A DNA stretch of 64,000 nucleotides from Nelumbo lutea. Its lineage: Eukaryota > Streptophyta > Magnoliopsida > Proteales > Nelumbonaceae. The DNA is taken from assembly GCA_022828595.1 (NCBI GenBank), contig JAKGHH010000008.1:9777228-9841227 (forward strand), written 5' to 3'. A program made the position numbers and the translations under genes. The notes under the pieces are model-generated. The model had not been told where the DNA came from, searched no databases, and saw only the letters and a program-made list of their open reading frames with translations. The stretch's first letter is position 1, and each line of letters starts with the position of its first letter. This document shows positions 22,950 to 35,288 of this stretch, piece by piece.

Positions 22950-23042
22950 CTCTCAAAGCTTGTGAAAGGACTGTTCGAGAGCTCCAACGAGGAAACAACA
23001 CGAACAAAGATAGAGTGAAAGAAAAGGGAAGGGAATTGAGGC

Positions 23043-23274
23043 ATGAATCGGGGTGTTTTGCAGAGTTCACCGGTGCAACAAATGATGGCCGGAAGCCCTA
23101 ACTGGTGGAGCATTAATAACATGCGCCCACCACCTCAACAACCCTCTCCTCTCCTGCCTTCTCCTTCCTCTTTCTTTCCTCAGTATACACCTCCACCTTC
23201 CTCACTTCCTGTAACATCTTGGAATGATAACCAAGATCTTCCAGAGTCTTGGAGCCAACTGCTACTGTAAATCT

Positions 23275-23309
<35 letters not shown>

Positions 23310-25184
23310 GTTTATTTCTGTCTACGTATTTTTCTTTCTTAGTTCTGGCTATCTTCTCCTATCGTTTTACATGGAATTTGATCCATATATATCTTTTTTT
23401 ACCTAACAATTTTTTACCCTTTTAACCATCTTAATTTGCATGGTTTGATCTAGAATTTTTTTTCTGTTTGTTTCCGGTCAACTCATTCTCTACCGTCTAT
23501 TGATCTTAACTTCTTATTGGTTATCGTATTCTTTCTTTGTTTTTATTTTTCTTGTCAAGGGTTTATGGTCAAGAAGGTGAAGATTTTGAGGTTGTTCGAT
23601 CATTGCCTTTCAGGGGTGGATTGGTAGGCGAAGAAGATAGGGCTGGTCTGAATCATTTTCATCAGGCTAAGAAGATGGAAAATTGGGAGGACCAATTATT
23701 GTATACATCACAAAACGTTCCTATTGTTGATGTTAAACAAGAGGTCTCGGAAAATGGTTACGTTTATGGTCATGGAAATGAAGAATTTCAGGCAGCGAGA
23801 TCTTCTTCTTGGTCTCAAATCATGCCAGCTTCCTCTCCGAGGTCGTGCATCACTAGTTTCAGCAGTAACATGTTGGATTTCTCTAACAGCAAGTCAGATG
23901 GAAGGCATCAAAAACCAGATCACTCGTCTGAGGTGAGACAGTTTAATGATCCTAAGTCCTCTTCAGCACCAGGATCTATGGAGAAATCAATCTTAAGGTT
24001 GAAGTCTGTTAATTATATAAATATTTCAAAGTACAAACCAAAAGAATTTCTAGCACTGAAGGCCTCCTAAACTTCGAATTCATTATTCGTTGTTTTCAGC
24101 CTTTGCTGTGAAGGAAGAGGCATGTGAAACCCAAATTATCATGTACTAGATTTGAATTAATTGTTTTAGTAAGTGCCCAACTTTTTCTTGGGTTCTTATT
24201 TTCCGATTCCTTTTCTTAAATACTTTTTGCAGTGTAACAGCACGGCCACCGGGGGTGTATTTAAGAAGGCTAGAGTTCAACCTCCTTCAACCCAACCTAC
24301 TTTTAAGGTAATTGACATAGAGCTCTCTCTCTCTCTGGCGACTGCTTGTCTATGTCTGTGTGTTTTTGTGATTGGTCTTTCTTAATTGTCCATTTCTCAT
24401 ATAAGCGTCATTCTTTAGCTGCTTTCACCTCAACCATACAGAGGAGAAAAAAAAAAGATAAATTAAACATAAATTCGAAAATTTTGCAGACAAGTTATGG
24501 AGTGGCTTCATCTTTATGTATTTTCTCTTTCCTTTTTGTTTTTACCAGGTGAGGAAGGAGAAACTAGGTGACAGAATAACAGCCCTCCACCAGCTAGTTT
24601 CCCCATTTGGGAAGGTATGGTATAAACTCTCTGCACTACTGGACTCTCTAAGTTTAGAATGTATACAAAGAGAGAATAATAAAGCTATAGTTTTATTTAT
24701 GATGAAACCCATAAAGAGAAGTTCTTTACACAGGTGAAGTCTCTCTTTCTCTCTATTTTTTTTTTCTTCTTGTTCTCCTTTAGCATTAAAGAATGACCTG
24801 ATTGTAACTCGGGTTGTGGTGGGTATTTTCTTTTTGCAGACTGACACGGCTTCTGTCCTGTTAGAAGCTATTGGGTACATTAGATTCCTTCAGAGTCAAA
24901 TTGAGGTGATATTTTCCTCCTTTAAATTTGCAAACAACCATGAATCAGTATGGCACGCAGTTAAAGCTTCATTTCTGCATCTTCTTTAACATCTTTAGTT
25001 ATCGAAGTTTGTATTCTCAGGTTTTTTTATTTTCTTTGCTTTTAAATCCCTGAGTTTCTCTCTTGATTCCTTGAATGCAGGCTCTCAGCTCCCCGTACTT
25101 GGGTACTGGATCAGGAAACAAGGGGCAACAACAGTCTGTAAGTAACTGTATAAACCACATTTCCCAATGCGAGACCCCCTCCTT

Positions 25185-25222
<38 letters not shown>

Positions 25223-25976
25223 TAACATTGTGTGTGGTTCGTAGGTATGTGCATTCTGGGTTTGCATGTTTTCTGGTTTCATTCTCTGTGTGTGTATGTG
25301 TATGTGTTTTTACAGTAATGATCATTTAGGACGTTTTCCTTTTAGGTTCAAGGGGAGAGGAATTGTATATTTCCTGAAGACCCTGGTCAGGTATGCTTTA
25401 TTGGATCCATTACTTCCTTAAAAGCAACTATACATGCTTCAAATTGAAAAGCTAAGTTTTTATTGTTCTCTTCAACAAAAAGGGTATCCAAAGAATAAAG
25501 TTCTAAGCTCAGCTTTATACACTTTAATTTTGTATTATATAAATGAGAAAGAAAAAAGGTTGATCGAGTATTAGAACGATAAACAGTGAATGAAAAGAAG
25601 TCACACCATGATGGTACACTAATGGTATTTTGCTATTATTTATTTTCTTTCGTGCAGTTGTTGAACGATAACTGCATAAAAAGAAGAGGAGCTCCTGAGC
25701 AGGTCTTCCCTCCCATTTCACTGAAACTGTTTTGTTTTGTTTTTTTTTTTTTTTAATACAAACTCATCTTCAGAGAATTTGTTTCTTTGAACTGGGGATT
25801 GATTGAAAACTAAATATTAATTGCGTTGATGGAAATGTTAGGATTCTGAAGATGAGCCCAAGAAAGACCTGAGGAGTAGAGGGTTGTGCCTGGTTCCAAT
25901 TTCTTTCACAGTGCATGTTGGGAGTGACAATGGAGCGGATTACTGGGCTCCATCTCTTGGCGGGGGATTCCGATAG
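23043..25976 (+). CDS. bHLH68: Atypical bHLH transcription factor, bHLH68/bHLH133-like
   Basis: Nine exons join in frame to 361 codons: 23043-23266, 23560-23932, 24233-24307, 24549-24614, 24840-24905, 25081-25137, 25346-25390, 25658-25702, 25842-25976, all with GT-AG borders. The start [20 protein letters not shown] with a following NWW is characteristic of the bHLH68/bHLH133/bHLH123/bHLH112-type plant clade. SWSQLLL closes exon 1. The helix-loop-helix spans about residues 214-275: the basic part [20 protein letters not shown], helix 1 [20 protein letters not shown], then helix 2 [20 protein letters not shown]. The basic region lacks the His-Glu-Arg triad needed for classic E-box contact and contains prolines, so this family is regarded as atypical in DNA binding. 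The protein should act in the nucleus as a dimer. The two 66-nt HLH exons match the usual structure of the clade. The C-terminus ends GGGFR. Confidence 0.93.
23279..23308 (+). repeat. (CT)n microsatellite in bHLH intron 1
   Basis: A pure CT run begins 13 nt after the exon 1 donor. A second CT run lies in intron 6 (about 25189-25219), again soon after a donor. Confidence 0.9.
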
Positions 25977-26708
25977 ATAGGAAGTGTTGGTTCTCAACAC
26001 ACTAAAGATTCATGAAATGATATAACATCATGAGCAGTCACTCTGCTAAAATTAAGGCTGATTGCTCATGATGCTATGCATTCTAGATTGGAAATGAGTG
26101 TGTTATATCTAATAGGGTCTCCATAGCTTTTCCCTATACTCATTATATGAGATAAGCTAGCTTAGCTTTGTTCTTTTCTGTTCTTAATCTTCTCCTTCTG
26201 TGCTTTTCTGTATATGCAATTCTAGCTATAGTAGTATGGCTATCGTCTATTTTAAGTTTTGGGTCCATTTTCTTTGAAAAAAAAAAAAAAATCGCCGTGG
26301 GCCAAAAGGGAGGAAAGGAGGTGGGTGATTTTATATATATTTCACTTTAATTAATGCCTTCTAATGTGTGGGATCATGGAACTTCATTTCTATGGGGCTC
26401 TTTCATATCAGCCGAAGTGGCTGAACTGATTGACTTGTTGCATTGTCTCTTACGGGTATAGTACCTTATCAAGCATGCCATTCAACCGTTGAGTAGCTCA
26501 CGAGATAACATCGATTTGAAATTTTTCATGTGCCAAATTACTTGAGGTTGCCAAAGTATACATTTTTTTAACCTCATGAAGCGTGTTACATGATGCATAA
26601 TGTGATGTAAACTTTGAAAAAATGAAACAAAATACAAACGCCCCCTCCCTTAAATAGAACTGAAAAAACAGCAAGAACGTAGCAAAAACAAAAGTAAGAA
26701 GAGAAGTA

Positions 26709-26768
<60 letters not shown>

Positions 26769-28970
26769 TCAGGGTAGAAAATCGACTCAGTTGATAATGA
26801 AGACTAAAAACCTTTGGTAAAGATATATTTTAGGGCATCAAATTATATAAATACCTGAAAATTGAAAAGCAAGGGTAGTGAATATATATACCAGAGCTGT
26901 GAAGGTTGCCAGCACAGGTATTAAGCGTTATGAACTCTTACGTTAATGGAAGCTAGAAAAGAAAAGTTTAGGCCCCTATTAGCTAGGTGGTTTGATGTGG
27001 GCTGATACTACTAATTATGTCAATATATATGATATGAACACAAGTTCTCTTTTCAAGTCTAGGTGGAGTTTTCTATTAAGCTTTGAAAAACAAATAATTC
27101 TTAAACATGGTTACGTATAATCACTCCAAGTAATGTTGGAAGGAACTCATATTTCGGATCCTCCTCCCAACTCCCAAAGTTGATTAGGTAAGCTTAATTC
27201 TAAGACATGGAAGAATTGCATTTGTATATATGCTTAATATATAAAAGACTGTTGGATTCGGATAAAAGATAATGGAATTTTCATTCATGCTTTTTGATCA
27301 GATGGTGCTTCATGCAGCCAAATGGGTTCCTTTTAACTCATAATTTTTAACTAAAAACACTCAACAGAGAGTTACTCGACAAATTTGGTGCCCATTTGTG
27401 CTAACTTTCAGTTTCAGATAACGCCTTCTGGGTTTATGAGATGGGCCCCACCCATCCATAAGCTATGGTTGGTGAAAATCCATGCCCATATTAGCTGTCT
27501 TTCAACAATAAATTATTAAATATGGCTTTGTGCTGAAGTTTCTTTCAAAGGGTGTTCCACAAGATAAATGCTTAGTGAAAGCAACTCGATCCATCAAACC
27601 TTCCCCCCTCCCAAATAAGCCCTATTTAGTTTTCTATTTAGTTTTCTATTTTATTTCTTATTAATCAGGCCATATTATTATTTATTTGCAAATAACTTCT
27701 CCAGCGGCAGCTTGTGATTATTCGAGTTGACAAAAGTCCACGTGAATCAAGCTTTCAGTTTTAAGACACTGAAGGCAAATTCTTTCTCCTAAGGCCAATG
27801 ATTCTTGAAGAAATAATTTACAGAATATTCTATCTTTTATCTTCTCCCTTAAGAAAATTAAAAGATTTAAAAAAAAAAACTAACAACCGATTTGATTCCT
27901 AATGGAGCCACGCCAAACAACTACATATATATATGATGTCCAATTCCTAGAACTAACATCCAGACATGTGACCTCAATTTTTGGTGTTTCTATTGTACTT
28001 TTGAAGTTGTCCTCAAGTGAGTGAGTGACAATATGCGATTCCTGTATGTTCCTCTCTGCTATGTCACAGCTACCTACAATCATTATAATGCAGATCAGCT
28101 GTTTGACACATGTCGCATACCAATTGTCCTACTCTACTTGACACATGGCAATCTCCAACAACTTGCCGTTAGCCTGCAATGTAATTTTGTCGTACCCACA
28201 TTGTCCTGAAGCATGCAATGAAGTCCGTCCAAGAGGAAGAGGGAATTAGAGGGTGGACCATAACATGTGGGGTTCCTTCTTTCTAAGTTCTAACAACCCA
28301 CCATCTATCGATCGATGCAGAATAAAAGAAGACGATGCAGAATTCTCAGTAGTATTCCTATGTACGTTTACTAGCCTTAGTGTGTCGTTTGCTCAAGGTA
28401 CATTTCATTCAGTTTAGTGTCGTTCATGGATAAACCTAGTATGCTCATGAACCAGGACCCAGCAGTTTGGCTCATGGAAGTGACTGCTTGCAGAATATAA
28501 AACTGCATATATGTTTAAGAGTTTGAGCCACATGAATTCATCTTGTACGTACATGTATAAAAATGGGTTTAAACTAGGAAATTTGTAAGTTAGGTTACCC
28601 CATTTGAAGATTAAATTGGAGATTGGATTTGTGAGCGCCTCATACTAATGTCACAGCACATCGCAGCCATACACGATGTTATCATTCATGAAAAGATGTG
28701 CGTTCTGTGAGGAGCAGATCCAAACCCATTAAATTGGTCTCGGGGTACGTAGGGTTTAAGTCCATTGAAACATTTAACAAGGTCCCGAGTCCTCAGTCAT
28801 TCCCACCCAAATTGCATCTCTCAAATATCATCACATCTATCTTGCCCATAATGGCGGAGGTGTAACTTGTTAGGTTGGGATTTTATCAAAATTTGAATAG
28901 GCCGATACAGTGTAACATCTTTAATTTTTTTTTTCAATGAACACATGATCCCTTTCTTAAAATTCAAAAC
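25977..28970. other. Gene-free stretch downstream of the bHLH gene
   Basis: No coding region was recognised. Contents include the likely 3' UTR of the bHLH gene just after 25976, a compound GATA/GA microsatellite at about 26708-26765, and a possible foldback element near 28624-28721 that shares TGAGGAGCAGATCC with the two elements at 54154-54538. Confidence 0.45.
26708..26765 (+). repeat. Compound (GATA)n(GA)n microsatellite
   Basis: Four to five GATA units pass into about 16 GA units, with one AAA interruption near the end. Confidence 0.9.
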
Positions 28971-28978
28971 ATCATATG

Positions 28979-29442
28979 TAGGGTGTCAACGTTATTTGAA
29001 AATTCAATTTCAAATTCGATATTCGATATAATCGAATCGAATTCGGATAATTTGAATATTTAATCGGTCAAATTCAGATATCCTATTTTTATCGAATAAA
29101 CAATTGGATTCAAATTTGGATATGAACTGATTCGATTCGATTCGATAAATATCCAAATTCGATCAATTATTTAATTCTTATATATAATATAAAATATTTT
29201 ATATAATTTATATATAATAATTAAGTTATATAAAAAAAATTTATATATTTATATACTTTATATCAACAAAATATTTATTTTATATATTCATTAATTATCT
29301 AAAATAATTAATTAATCAAATTCGAATTGAGTGGAATATTTAAATATTTAATCGATTTTGAATATGGATATCAGCTTTTCTAATTAAATTCAGATTCAGA
29401 TATTATTTGATCTGATTCGAATTCGATCTATTTATACCCCTA
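28979..29442. mobile_element. hAT-type non-autonomous element with perfect 8-bp duplication
   Basis: The 464-bp element begins TAGGGTGTCAACG and, read inward from the right, TAGGGGTATAAATAG. It is flanked by ATCATATG at 28971-28978 and 29443-29450. Subterminal regions repeat ATTCGA/TCGAAT words in opposite orientation and the centre is nearly pure A/T. There is no coding capacity. Confidence 0.85.
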
Positions 29443-29944
29443 ATCATATGATGTTTTTTTTTTTAATTTTCATTGGTGGCTGAATCATATTTGATAAGAG
29501 CACATGGGTTCAGCATCACTTCACATGTATTGATGATGTATCCACTGTAGAAGCCAAGAGGGTCGATTATGTGGAGCGAGAGTTCGTAAGTTTGGTTTTT
29601 GGATGTGATGCACCGTTTCCACCTAATTTTTATTTTAATTTAATAAAAACCAAAATACAAAACAGAGGTCAGAAATACTAATAAGTTAATCACAGATAGC
29701 CATGATAGGTTATGTATTATTCTTAATTAAGCAAACTGAAATCATGGAACGAACTAAATTTGAATGAAAAGGAACAAAAGAGTAATAGTAGTTTATAAAA
29801 CCAAGCCTTAAGGCTTAAGCTTGATGCAGTCACATCACCTATGGAATGTGCCGCCAAATGGTGGTCCATATAACAGCCCATAGAATGATGGCTGTCCATC
29901 TTATAATCCATTGAGAGAGAGAGAACTGTTGAATCAAGACTTGG

Positions 29945-31045
29945 GCATTAGGATCATTCAAAGTGTTAATTTAGTATCCTAATTTTAAAATGTGATTATC
30001 TAGTACCCGAATTTTTGAAATGTGATAATCTAATACCTACTGTTAATCATTCATTAAGTGTTATGGGAAAAGATACAAATGCCCTTCAAAGTGGTGACCC
30101 CAGGTGTTACATTACTAGTTGATAAAGCAATAACTATGTAACAAATACCCTTCAAGTTAAACGCATCTCAACACTCATCAATATTCGAAGGGAAAACTGG
30201 GGTCCCACCATTAATAGGCAAAGTGGTGTAGGTCATTGGTTCGGAGGCTGTCCAAGCTGGTTCAACTGAACGAGTATTGCCCATGCACAGTCCCTTGACT
30301 ACAAGCATCTGTGATAACAACACTCCGAAGCGTCGCATGGTCGGCGATTATCTGTTGCAATAGGTGGTGCCTTGCAAAGGCAGCAATCAAACATGCAATC
30401 GTCCAAACAATCCTAAGTTTCAGTTTACCGTTCATACAAAACAAGCCAGGGAGGTCTCTTCACCTCCCACCAATGCCGAAGACATCAAGCAATCATTCCT
30501 ATCTCCTTTCTCAATACATGTAAGCTTCATTTTCTGAAAAGAAGTGGCTCCCAGTAACACAACTTTGTAGCGAGGTGCTGAACTGAGCCCTCCATTTCAG
30601 CAACAACCCACCACTGCCACCACCATAGCCATTGAACGGCCGGAGTCATCAAGGAGTTGTACCCGGAGGGAGCTGAAGCGAGTCGACTACAAGGGAGCTG
30701 AAGCGCTTGTAGACGGGGAGGCAGCAACCGAGCGTCTTGGCGTCTTGGATTTTGTTGAAGATGAGACATAAGAGCAAGTTGTGTAGATGGTCGTAGTGAT
30801 GGTCTGGACTATTGAGAGCTTGAGCTCTGTTTCAATAAGATGATGAGCAGTGTGTTTTATTTCCAAGGGTAATTTTGATATTTTCAAAAGTCTTAAATCA
30901 CACATGAGGTCACGTGCCATTAATGGTAGGTACTAGATTGTCACATTTCAAAAGTTCGGGTACTAGATTGTTGCGTTTTAAAGTTTGAGTACTAAATTGG
31001 CACTCGACCTAAAGTATAGGGTACCTATCGAGAATTTTCCCTTAA
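29945..31045. mobile_element. Mutator-like non-autonomous element, possible gene-capturing (Pack-MULE type)
   Basis: Inverted ends of about 100 bp share AATTTAGTA, ATCTAGTACCCGAA and TTTTGAAATGTGA in order (left at 29970-30060, right at about 30915-31005 reversed). The inner 800 bp is clearly GC-richer than its surroundings and holds open frames on the minus strand (for example IACLIAAFARHHLLQQIIAD near 30350-30405). Long inverted ends around gene-like DNA fit a Pack-MULE. The outer ends and the 9-bp duplication expected for the group were not fixed. The source gene is not recognised, although the fragment is faintly armadillo-like. Confidence 0.5.
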
Positions 31046-31079
31046 ATTTTTTGACTCTTCATTTTCCTATTTTATGGCA

Positions 31080-31330
31080 CATTTAGTTCATGGAACAAGG
31101 GTTTGGAATCGGAATCGGATATGGATAATTAAAATTTTAATCGTTTGGTTGGGTGGAATTGGAATCTTATTCCCATTCTTGGTGGAACAATATCCCATTC
31201 CAAGTGATTCCAATTTCCATTTCAATTCTTATCTGAATCAAATAGACTATCAGAATAGACCATTTCAATTTTGGTTTTGGCGGATTTTGGTTCCCATTCC
31301 AATTCCAACTATGAACCATTATCACCCAAA
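31080..31330. repeat. MITE-like dispersed repeat, copy 3 of 3
   Basis: This copy contains GTTTGGTTGGGTGGAATTGG, ATTCCCATTC, GTGATTCCAATTTCC and GAATCAAATAGACTATCAGA, in the same order as in 77-321. The resulting ORF is chance reading through GGAATC-type repeats. Confidence 0.45.
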
Positions 31331-31689
31331 ATTTTGGACAAACTTTTTGTGATTTTAGCCACTTATCACTCGAAAATTTGAATTTAATAATAAAAGTAAT
31401 AAAATTAATAAAACATGTCTTAAATTTTCAGAATTTAAAATAATAATTGTAAGTGCACAAAATGCCTAATATGTTTTTCATTTTCTTTAATAAAGAGTTA
31501 TGATGGGAGGACACATCTAATGAGAAAACCTGGGATAATATATACATATATATATATTTCTAAAGCATGTTCTCATTAGTGCCATGGAGAAACTTTTTCC
31601 TACATGCTTTTCCCATAAAAATTATTTATTAATAGAAAAGAGAAGACAATGAACAATATCTTCTTTTGAAGGGTAGTTTTGACATTTTC

Positions 31690-31850
31690 AACAGATAACT
31701 GACAATCGATTAACGGCAAGGACCAATTTGACAGTTTTTGAAAGTTTAATACTGCAATAACACATTTAAAAATTCAGGCACTAACTTGACACTATCCCCA
31801 AACTTCAGGGTACTAAAATGGAATTTTCTCTAAAATTTTTCAACCAATAA
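31690..31850. repeat. MULE-type terminal remnant
   Basis: The stretch GGACCAATTTGACAG, then CACATTTAAAAATTCAGGCA and GGGTACTAAAATGGAATTTT, follows the same plan as the right end of the element at 29945-31045. Similar ends lie near 18380-18470 and 53005-53105. Its partner end was not found. Confidence 0.35.
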
Positions 31851-33442
31851 CAGAAACTATAGGGGGCTTACCCCACTGAGATCCCTTTAATCTCATTATC
31901 TCTCACAGCAAGATGAATAAGAAAGAATAGTATGCCTATGGCTTTGGTTGAAAACTGGAATGGGGCAAAAATGGAAGTGTGGAGTGGAAAAGGAATTCGG
32001 ATATCCTCTACCTTCTACAGTTTGCAGTAATGGGTCCAAACAAAACCCAGAAGACAGAAATTAATTTTTCTATTTGTCCTTCATGTTTCACTTCTTTGCT
32101 TCGCCTTAGCAGCCCAGCCGGGCCTAAGGCTTGCTTGGCCCAGAGTATTTGTGCAAATAGATGGGCTGTACCATTTGAGTTTCTTAGGAAAATGGACAGC
32201 GGTCCAAGATAGGGCCAGGCCCAGCATCTTGGGCTGATATTTTTTAAGTAATATCAGGCTTTTGTCATGTACTCTTTACAAGGAATTTAGTCAAGAAAGC
32301 AAGCAAGAAATTATTATTTTTTTGTTTCTTTTCAACAAGAAACTCATCCAGTTAGGTAGGCAAAATGTTAAGATAACTTGAAGATTTTTTGTTTGGAATT
32401 TATGTTAAGGTTTTTTTCGCTTTTTGATAAATTACTTAGGTAAATACACTTATTCGGGTAAATGTTTTCTAGGAACAAAAAAAAAATAATGGGTTTGGGG
32501 ATGGATTACCCCCAACCCCCGCCTCTTGTGTAGTCCTTGGAACAAAAAAAAAAGTGGAGGCACTTTGATAAAATCCATATATATCTTCTGATATAATACC
32601 AAATACCCCAAGAAATATTACATAGTGAATCACAAAGCTTTATGATTTATATATAGTGTTTTATTGTTGGAACTTCAAACAGGAGATCCATGAGGTATCG
32701 ACAAAAATGTGTGCACTACATTTCTTTTATCATTTCGAGTTATTTGGTTGCAACAAACTCTGGTTGATCTGCAGGACTCAGGAGAGAATTGAACCATTAA
32801 TGTAACGTAAATATTAGTTCGAGAGAGCATCATGAAAATGTTCCAAAATGTGTAACCTCAGTCTTTTGTGTGGTGTTTAATTTCTATGCAATTCCTATTT
32901 ATGATATGGATATTGGAATTAACGAATAACTGCAAGATGTCTTGATTGTAGAGTTCCCCCAAAGTGAGTGAGACATGAATACAGTAGTTAAAAGGCACTC
33001 ATGCGAAGATCATTATAACCACAATGGTGAGGATCCAGTTGAGAATGGTATACGTTCCAAAGGAAAACAATGACCCAGATATAGAGTAGGTGATAATGGA
33101 GAAAAATAAAAAGAAGCATGAATTTAAGAAGGTCCAGGAGGCAATCCAGGTTCCAAGGCCGACAAGGAAATACAAGGCTTTCAACCCCAGTATACTTGGC
33201 TTTTGTTTTTCTTAATTTTTGGTTGGTATTTGGAGCAATTTTGCCCTTGATGTAGCCCTGAGGGTCAAATCACCTTTCCCCGCCCCTTGTTTTGTATCAA
33301 TAATGCTTTCTTTTTTCGAAAAGAAAAGACCAAGTATAGATGCCTTGGATTGAGCAAGCAAACTTCGCAATGCTGTGGGCCACTCGGTTAAAGGTTAAGG
33401 TTTCATCCTATGCTATGGAAACTATACATAGCAAAGGAAAAT
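31851..33442. other. Gene-free stretch with one hydrophobic open frame
   Basis: On the minus strand, an open frame ending at 32999 is strongly hydrophobic (YFLVGLGTWIASWTFLNSCF, then LNWILTIVVIMIFA), with two or three possible membrane segments over about 60 codons. No ATG heads it. It may be a fragment of a membrane-protein exon, but no family was recognised. The AACCCCCGCCTCTTGTGTAG word near 32514 resembles the 3' part of the SINE at 52859-52995. Confidence 0.3.
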
Positions 33443-33978
33443 GCCATGTTTGGGAGTTCATATGTTCAAAATAAGTGCTTAAAAATAAGTGTTTATTCAA
33501 ATAAGTACTTATTTATATTTGGTACCCAGTCTTTTCAAGTGCTTATTTTTCTATATTGGGCATTTCATGGTCTTTTTCTACAATAAGCAATTGCGACTCT
33601 TTTGTCCTTCATTTTTTTTCAATTTTTCAAAATATCCAATCCAAAGTGAATGAATAAAAATACTGACAGAAGTGCTTTTATAAAAGCGAATTTGTAGAAG
33701 TGCTTTTATAAAAGTGTTTTCACAAAAATGCTTTTATAAAAGTGTTTTCATAAAAGAGTACAATTGGTATTTTAAACAATTACCAAGGACAATATTATGG
33801 GAGAAAATTTTTGAATAAATACTTCTTGTATGAACACTTAAAAAAAGTTGGAAATTTGGGCTTAAAAAATAAACCCTTATTTTTAAAATAAACACTTATT
33901 TCATGTTTATTTTCCAAATACCAATAATTGCTTAATAATCCAAATAAATGCTTATTTAAATAAGCACTCCCAAACACG
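33443..33978. mobile_element. Large MITE with AATAAGTGCTTATTT repeats
   Basis: The left end GCCATGTTTGGGAGTTCATA is mirrored by the right end (GGCCGTGTTTGGGAGTGCTT when read inward). Inside both ends are AAGTGCTTATTT/AAATAAGCACTT words. The element is about 536 bp and non-coding. The central AGTGCTTTTATAAAAGYG unit is repeated three to four times at about 33671-33755. A target-site duplication was not clear. Confidence 0.6.
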
Positions 33979-35060
33979 GCCAAAGACTAATAAACTTTTG
34001 CAATCCTTGATTAATTGGGTGAGTCACCAAGGCAGCGAGGAATTCACCAATAGAAGTTTGTTAAGTGAAAAACAATCACTTTCGATCTGAATTAAATTAG
34101 GCCAAGTTCCAAGACAAACTTTAGATCATGAAATAAAGCAAAAGCCTCGACATCTTCTACAAAGACCACCACCACCTATGATCTAATTGCTCGACCATAA
34201 ATAAATCCCCTTTCTCATTTTTTTATGACAATACTAGCACCTGCCCCATAAGGGTTTGAACTTTGAAGAACCCTCAATATTAATTTTGATGTAGTTAGTT
34301 GGCGAGAGGCGAGAGAATTTAGTGAGCAACCCCACTAAGAGCGGGCCGAGGAAAGTTAGCATCTACTGACCGGTAATTAGGAATATCACAATTGGTTTTC
34401 TATTTTAATTATTCTTAATAAAGCCCACACGTCACGTAGGTACTGACCGGTAGTTAGAAATTGTTGTCATAAATACATGGAAAGTTATTTTTACCGTCTA
34501 ACAGATGTTTGGATCATTCGTACAAGGAGTTTTGTATAATTTTTTAAGTCCAAATAAGATTTAGAATATCCTTATTATATGGTATGTATAAATATTTTAA
34601 CTTATCAAAATGCCATTTAAAGAGATTTAGGGACACTCTAGGTTTAATCATTATAACCCCTTATCTTATTTAATAAATGGGGTCACTGAAATTTGGAGGA
34701 AAAGTTTTGATCTTTAGAATATTATTTGTTCCTACTCAGTTTTATTAAATTTGTTTTTGGATTATAAACAAATTCATTCTCAACATACAATAAAGCATTG
34801 GATGAGAATTTACAATCAATAAAGTTCAAGAGTCTCCAAAGAACCTTTTTGTGAAACTGTAAAAGACTAGATTAAAAGAAAGAGAAAGAGTGAGTGATTT
34901 TCAAAAATATTGTGTATTTAAAGATTGATTCGTACTCTTTAAATAGTTTCTAAAGGTGTGGGTATTGGTTAAGAGAAAGTCACATTGAACATTTATGAGC
35001 AAGGGCCCCTCCGCTAGTCTATCTTAAAATACAACCAATGTTCCTAATGTACGGCAGATC
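33979..35060. other. Gene-free stretch before the PGAP3-like gene
   Basis: No coding signal is visible. The related words CACGTAGGTACTGACCGGTA and CTACTGACCGGTAATTAGGA lie at 34433 and 34363, a short degenerate direct repeat. The rest is AT-rich. Confidence 0.35.
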
Positions 35061-35288
35061 CGAACTTGTTTTATCCAACAAACCATGCCGATGTGGCTGA
35101 TTTTCAAGATGGGACCACTCAAACCAAAGATCCTCTCTACTTAGACACTTGGCGGTTGAAGAGGGCGTTTCATCACAATTACGATGGGACAACTCCCACT
35201 GTAACGTTGCAAAACCGCGAAAGAAATTGCGAAGTGTACACAGCATCAGCATGCTCGCCCGCTTGGAGACCGGAGATGAGAGCTAAGG
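35061..35288 (+). other. Possible 5' non-coding exon of the PGAP3-like gene
   Basis: A short GC-richer block ends GAGATGAGAGCTAAG followed by GTGAGA, a good splice donor at 35289. The coding exon at 37388 is immediately preceded by GAATTAG, a plausible acceptor right at the ATG. Together they suggest a 5'-UTR exon joined across a 2.1-kb intron. The exon start is a guess. Confidence 0.35.

Noticed and set aside
23537..24070. 177-codon ORF as a gene on its own
   Set aside because: It is bHLH exon 2 read through into intron 2. The GTGAGA donor at 23933 and the continuing exons show the true structure.
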